From positions 62,001 through 126,000 of the forward strand of contig JBIKJA010000003.1 of NCBI GenBank assembly GCA_044361315.1: a stretch of DNA of 64,000 nt, read 5' to 3'. The notes below the pieces were generated by a model. It was given only the letters and a program-made list of their open reading frames with translations, was not told where the DNA came from and did no database searches. Each line of letters opens with the position of its first letter. The first letter of the stretch is position 1. A program made the position numbers and the translations under genes. Source of the DNA: Crocinitomix sp044361315. Its GTDB lineage: Bacteria > Bacteroidota > Bacteroidia > Flavobacteriales_D > Crocinitomicaceae. This document shows positions 60,432-64,000 of the stretch, in pieces.

Positions 60432-60623
60432 TTAAATAACTTTTACGCTAATTGCGTTTAGGCCTTTTTTCCCATCTTTTAAATCAAACTCCACTTTATC
60501 GCCTTCACGGATTTCGTCGATTAGACCACTAACATGTACAAAGTATTCTTGTTTGTCAGCACTGTCCGTGATAAAACCGAATCCTTTTGCTTCATTGAAA
60601 AATTTTACTGTTCCGTTTTTCAT
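60432..60623 (-). CDS. Cold shock protein (CspA family)
   Basis: A 63-residue OB-fold protein: GTVKFFNEAKGFGFI (RNP1), EYFVHVSGL (RNP2) and EGDKVEFDLKDGKKGLNA. It binds single-stranded RNA/DNA and melts RNA structure at low temperature or in growth transitions. Monocistronic; a TATCTTTG box (60653-60646) lies only 22 bases upstream, so the leader is short, unlike E. coli cspA. Confidence 0.93.
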   Translation of the reverse strand: MKNGTVKFFNEAKGFGFITDSADKQEYFVHVSGLIDEIREGDKVEFDLKDGKKGLNAISVKVI

Positions 60624-60645
60624 TATAATAATATTTTTGAAGTAA

Positions 60646-60653
60646 CAAAGATA
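60646..60653 (-). promoter_or_regulatory. -7 promoter box of the cold shock gene
   Basis: TATCTTTG on the minus strand, 22 bases from the ATG. Confidence 0.5.
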
Positions 60654-61011
60654 ACAATCTATCTGAGGAAATTGTCTTTTGAACCTACTTTTTTGAGGGC
60701 CTTCAATTCAATCTTTTTTTGTTCATTTTATAGGTTTTTGATTTACAAAATTTAAAAGACATTGACCATTCTCAATGAATTATCTTGAGTAATTCAGTTT
60801 AAAATTCAAAAAAATGAAAAAAATTAGAAATTATTATTTTGTTTTAATTTATTGATATACAATGTAAAAAACGTTTTAAAACGCTTACAAAGGTATTTTA
60901 TTCGGATACAAATTGTTAATATACGAATATGATTTTGAAGACCACCTTACTTTGCATCGTCGAAAACAATGAACGATAAAAAAATTAACTAACAATTTAA
61001 AAACAAACAGC
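60654..61011. other. Intergenic region between csp and the ssb array
   Basis: A divergent spacer of about 360 bases, very AT-rich. A palindromic AAAACGTTTT occurs near 60869-60878, and ACTTTGC at 60949-60955 resembles a weak -7 box for the ssb genes. No gene seen. Confidence 0.4.
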
Positions 61012-61359
61012 ATGAACACGTTAAGAAACAAAGTACAATTAATCGGGAATCTTGGGCAAGCACCTGAAATCATTCAATTGGAGAACGGGAGCAAATTAGC
61101 TAAAATCACGATCGCCACAAACGAGACGTATAAAAATCAAGAAGGTAAAAAAGTGGAGAGCGTACAATGGCACAATCTCGTTGCTTGGGGTAAACAAGCG
61201 GAGTTATTAGAAAAGTATGTAATCAAGGGGCAAGAAATTGCAATTGAAGGAAAATTAATGAACCGAGTTTATGAAGCCAAAGAAGGTGGTAAACGAACAA
61301 AAACTGAAATTCAAATCACTGATATTTTATTGTTGGGTTCAAAAAAAGCAAGTGCCTAA
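61012..61359 (+). CDS. ssb: Single-stranded DNA-binding protein, short form (array copy 1)
   Basis: A 115-residue SSB made only of the OB fold: MNTLRNKVQLIGNLGQAPEI, ENGSKLAKITIATNE, VQWHNLVAWGKQAELLEKYVIKGQEIAIEGKL and TEIQITDILLLG. It lacks the Gly/Pro-rich linker and the acidic DDDIPF-type tail that recruits partner proteins, so it may coat DNA without recruiting repair enzymes. First of three tandem paralogues. Confidence 0.92.
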   Translation: MNTLRNKVQLIGNLGQAPEIIQLENGSKLAKITIATNETYKNQEGKKVESVQWHNLVAWGKQAELLEKYVIKGQEIAIEGKLMNRVYEAKEGGKRTKTEIQITDILLLGSKKASA

Positions 61360-61429
61360 TCACCGTAAATATTCAAAAAAGTAAAAAATCAACACACAAA
61401 CAGGGTATAAATAACAAAAACAGATTCTT

Positions 61430-61777
61430 ATGAACACATTAAAAAACAGAGTACAATTGGTAGGACATGTAGGGAATGCACCACAAATCATCACTTTCGA
61501 AAACGGAAGTAAAATGGCAAAATTTTCAATCGCCACCAAAGAGTACTACAAAGATGCTGACGGCAAAAAAAATGTATCCGTTAATTGGCATAGCCTAGTC
61601 GCTTGGGGAAAAGTAGCAACGATTATTGAAAATTATGTGGGTTGTGGTCAAGAAATCGGTATTGAGGGGAAACTAATCAGTCGTTCATATAAATCAAAGA
61701 ATGGAAATCCATTGAACCGAACAGATGTTCATGTTGCAGAAGTAATGTTTTTAGCAAACAAAAAAATGACTGCATAA
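61430..61777 (+). CDS. ssb: Single-stranded DNA-binding protein, short form (array copy 2)
   Basis: A 115-residue SSB with the same layout (MNTLKNRVQLVGHVGNAPQI, ENGSKMAKFSIATKE, VNWHSLVAWGKVATIIENYVGCGQEIGIEGKL, HVAEVMFLANKK) but many substitutions, so the duplication is old. No acidic tail. 70 bases after copy 1 and 76 before copy 3, same strand, one terminator for all. Confidence 0.92.
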   Translation: MNTLKNRVQLVGHVGNAPQIITFENGSKMAKFSIATKEYYKDADGKKNVSVNWHSLVAWGKVATIIENYVGCGQEIGIEGKLISRSYKSKNGNPLNRTDVHVAEVMFLANKKMTA

Positions 61778-61853
61778 TTTTTACATACCACAATAGAGAA
61801 ATAGTGTAGGGCTAAATACGAGCAAACAAGTTAAATCATTAATAAGAAAAATC

Positions 61854-62195
61854 ATGAACAAATTACAAAACGCAGTCAATCTAATTGGAAGAACAGGAGT
61901 AAATCCAATCGTAAGAACCTTTGAAAACGGAATGAAATTAGCAAAATTCTCCTTGGCAACCAACGAGACAGTGAAAGAGGTAAATGGAAGTAAAACTATG
62001 ACTCAATGGCACCACATCATTGCTTGGGGAAAAAAAGCAGAATTGATCGAAAAATTTGTGAAAAAAGGGCAGTTAATTGCCGTCGATGGAAAGTTAGTTA
62101 ATCGAGTTTATACTGATGGAGGTGGGTCAAACCACCGCGTCACCGAAATACAAGTCAATGAAATTTTATTAATAAATCCAAGAAAGGCCGGATAG
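61854..62195 (+). CDS. ssb: Single-stranded DNA-binding protein, short form (array copy 3)
   Basis: A 113-residue SSB (MNKLQNAVNLIGRTGVNPIV, ENGMKLAKFSLATNE, TQWHHIIAWGKKAELIEKFVKKGQLIAVDGKL, TEIQVNEILLIN), the most divergent at its start and end. It again stops just after the last OB strand, without a tail. Confidence 0.92.
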   Translation: MNKLQNAVNLIGRTGVNPIVRTFENGMKLAKFSLATNETVKEVNGSKTMTQWHHIIAWGKKAELIEKFVKKGQLIAVDGKLVNRVYTDGGGSNHRVTEIQVNEILLINPRKAG

Positions 62196-62220
62196 GGGTT
62201 GAGGGTACTTTCTGGTAAGG

Positions 62221-62254
62221 GCGGTTTGGTAGGATCAAACCGCCTTTTTTGTTT
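62221..62254 (+). terminator. Terminator of the ssb array
   Basis: A perfect GGCGGTTTG / CAAACCGCC stem around GTAGGAT with six T, 25 bases after the third ssb stop. Confidence 0.92.
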
Positions 62255-62474
62255 TCTTTTAATTCTAGATCAGATGAGTTCTTAAAACATTAATAACCAT
62301 TCAAAAAAGGTTAAGTGCGATTTCTTGGACATTAACAATCGAAAATAAGTTTTGAAATCGACTTAGTGAAATTAACTCACTCCCCAACATTTCCAAACTA
62401 TTAATATTTCGTTATTAAAGTGTCAAATTTTTGGTTAAATTGTCAGATTATCAAATAGATATAGTTAAAATGTT

Positions 62475-62482
62475 TACATTTG
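62475..62482 (+). promoter_or_regulatory. -7 promoter box of the GH3-family gene
   Basis: TACATTTG, 18 bases before the ATG at 62500. The 220 bases before it hold no gene. Confidence 0.5.
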
Positions 62483-62499
62483 AATGATCAAGAAGAAAC

Positions 62500-64000
62500 A
62501 TGGCAATAGTAGGTTCATTATTAAAAAACGGCGCCAAATTAGGAAAGGCGATCGAACAGGACAATAAATCCCCCTTTAAACTTCAGAAAAAACAATTAAA
62601 AAAATTGCTCAAACAAGCTGTCGCAACGCAAATTGGTAAAAAATACAAATTTGACGAAGTATTGGGGCATTTAAGTGTTTTAAGTACGTCTGGTAAAAGG
62701 GAATTTTACGAATCTTACAAAAAAAATGTACCGATCTATTCGTATAATAAAATACAGAAAGAATTTTGGCATAAATGCACAGAGGGGCAAGCGGATGTCA
62801 CTTGGCCGGGAATGATAAAATATTTTGCCTTGAGTTCGGGGACTTCCGAAGCTGCTACAAAACACATTCCTATCACCAAAAAAATGATCAAAGCCATCCG
62901 CAAAACGAGTCTTCGGCAAATTTTGGCTTTGTTGGATTTTGATTTACCTTCCGAAACCTATACAAAAGGATTTCTCATGTTGGGTGGCAGTACCGATTTA
63001 AATTTCAACGGTACATATTACGAAGGTGACTTGTCTGGAATTGGCGCTTCTAACTTGCCTTATTGGTTCCAGCATTTTTACAAACCCGGCAAACGTATTT
63101 CTCAATGTCGCGATTGGAATGAGAAATTGGAAGAAATTGTAAAGTCAGCTCCATCGTGGGACATTGGATTTATTCTTGGGGTACCAGCTTGGATTCAATT
63201 GTTGCTTGAAATGATTATCGTGCGCTATCAAGCTAAAAACATCCATGAAATCTGGCCAAATTTGGCGGTGTATATTCATGGCGGTGTTTCATTCGAACCT
63301 TATAAAAAAGGGTTTGGGAAATTACTCGGAAAGCCAATTCATTATGTCGAAACTTATTTGGCATCCGAAGGATTCATCGCCTTTCAACACACCCCAGAAA
63401 GTAAAGGAATGCGAATGATTTTAAACAATGGAATTTTCTACGAATTTGTTCCTTTTAATAGTGATAATTTTGACGCAGACGGAGAAATCAAGGAAAATGC
63501 ACAAACCTTTATGATTGATGGAGTGGAAGAGGGGAGGGATTATGCCATATTGATGTCCACCTGCTCAGGCGCTTGGCGTTATTTAATTGGTGATGTTGTG
63601 CGATTTATGGATAAAAATCTGGCAGAAATTACCATTACCGGACGTACCAAACATTTTTTGAGTTTGTGTGGCGAACATCTTTCGGTAGATAATATGAACA
63701 AAGCAATTCAGCTGGTTTCAGAAACTTTTTCCATCGAGATCAAAGAATTTGCCGTGGCAGGAATTCCTTATCAAACGATGTTTGCCCACGAATGGTGGAT
63801 TGGAACGGATGATGAGGTAGATGCAACGTTATTAAAAGAAAAATTAGACGCGAGTCTCCAATTAGTGAACGATGATTACAAAGTAGAACGCATCGCTGCA
63901 CTAAAAGAAGTCATTGTACACGTTCTTCCAACGGATGTGTTTTATGCTTGGTTGGATAGCCGAGGAAAAAGTGGGTCGCAGAATAAATTCCCGCGGGTGC
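62500..64000 (+). CDS. GH3-family acyl-adenylating enzyme (3' end outside window)
   Basis: An open frame of 500 codons from the ATG at 62500, cut at the window edge. It belongs to the GH3 family, known in plants for joining amino acids to jasmonate or auxin through an acyl-adenylate; bacterial members have no assigned substrate. Visible: ATP-loop-like ALSSGTSEAATKHIPIT (about 107-123), YVETYLASEGFIAFQ (about 284-298), the Asp motif WRYLIGDVVRF and TITGRTKHFLSLCGEHLS. Since family length is about 500-515, only a few residues are missing. Confidence 0.9.
   Translation, partial: MAIVGSLLKNGAKLGKAIEQDNKSPFKLQKKQLKKLLKQAVATQIGKKYKFDEVLGHLSVLSTSGKREFYESYKKNVPIYSYNKIQKEFWHKCTEGQADVTWPGMIKYFALSSGTSEAATKHIPITKKMIKAIRKTSLRQILALLDFDLPSETYTKGFLMLGGSTDLNFNGTYYEGDLSGIGASNLPYWFQHFYKPGKRISQCRDWNEKLEEIVKSAPSWDIGFILGVPAWIQLLLEMIIVRYQAKNIHEIWPNLAVYIHGGVSFEPYKKGFGKLLGKPIHYVETYLASEGFIAFQHTPESKGMRMILNNGIFYEFVPFNSDNFDADGEIKENAQTFMIDGVEEGRDYAILMSTCSGAWRYLIGDVVRFMDKNLAEITITGRTKHFLSLCGEHLSVDNMNKAIQLVSETFSIEIKEFAVAGIPYQTMFAHEWWIGTDDEVDATLLKEKLDASLQLVNDDYKVERIAALKEVIVHVLPTDVFYAWLDSRGKSGSQNKFPRV

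Overview
The window is an AT-rich chromosomal segment from a member of the Bacteroidota, most likely a flavobacterium (Flavobacteriales; the gene set would suit the Crocinitomicaceae/Fluviicola side, but that placement is inference). Evidence: Bacteroidetes-type RpoZ and BamD beside coaBC, a complete moxR-bat (aerotolerance) operon, families restricted to this phylum (DUF6952, Lacal_2735-like, LBF_2804-like, BatC/BatE), few Shine-Dalgarno sites, and repeated TAnnTTTG promoter boxes (the phylum's -7 element) upstream of many genes. Nothing indicates a plasmid or prophage; most of the window is core chromosome with small accessory or decayed patches.

Layout. 0-6 kb: coaBC (running off the left edge), rpoZ and bamD on the minus strand; a PLP-dependent alpha-oxoamine synthase that may start sphingolipid or sulfonolipid synthesis; a periplasmic thioredoxin; a MenE-like ligase; a CPBP protease. 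6-11.3 kb: MscS-type channel, a protein remnant, a MORN lipoprotein, initiator tRNA-fMet, a GIY-YIG gene sitting inside a partial duplication of the tRNA locus, and DUF808. 11.3-15.3 kb: a four-gene ECF sigma operon with three unrecognised partners, then a small lipoprotein. 15.4-18 kb: HD hydrolase and a peroxiredoxin/thioredoxin/DUF6952 operon. 18.1-26.4 kb: bat operon (MoxR, DUF58, DUF4381-like, BatA, B, C, D, E). 26.5-32 kb: L-serine dehydratase, TPR lipoprotein, membrane protein, PurF-like amidotransferase. 32-36.3 kb: translation genes rplM-rpsI, rpsB-tsf, pyrH-frr with structured leaders. 36.6-41.9 kb: orphan OmpR-type regulator, folK, a large OmpA/TPR lipoprotein, ABC exporter. 41.9-46.4 kb: molybdenum cofactor operon moeA-mobA-moaD-moeB(rhodanese)-moaE-moaCB. 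46.6-49 kb: small membrane proteins, DinB, and an LBF_2804-like protein with a TerB-like tail. 49-56.9 kb: a ten-gene tellurium-resistance-type (Ter/TerY-P) operon with three TerD proteins, three von Willebrand TerY proteins, TerB, a YggT-like membrane peptide, a PP2C phosphatase and an unusual kinase. 57-60.6 kb: a frameshifted secreted protein, SRPBCC/Lacal_2735/TetR/SDR operon, a decayed LuxR-type regulator, cold shock protein. 61-62.2 kb: three tandem short single-stranded DNA-binding protein genes. 62.5 kb to the right edge: a GH3-family acyl-adenylating enzyme, cut off.

Items outside ordinary annotation: (1) a dispersed family of structured repeats, about 115-150 bp, with three clear and two degenerate copies, having conserved cores and variable stems; (2) the duplicated tRNA-fMet/GIY-YIG locus, whose second tRNA copy carries two 16-bp palindromes; (3) the Ter operon, whose kinase appears to have moved its catalytic lysine into the glycine loop as in eukaryotic WNK kinases; (4) three tandem tail-less SSB paralogues; (5) an uncharacterised sigma-factor operon; and (6) structured leaders on the rpsB and rplM operons. 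All family calls rest on reading the sequence; no database search was run.
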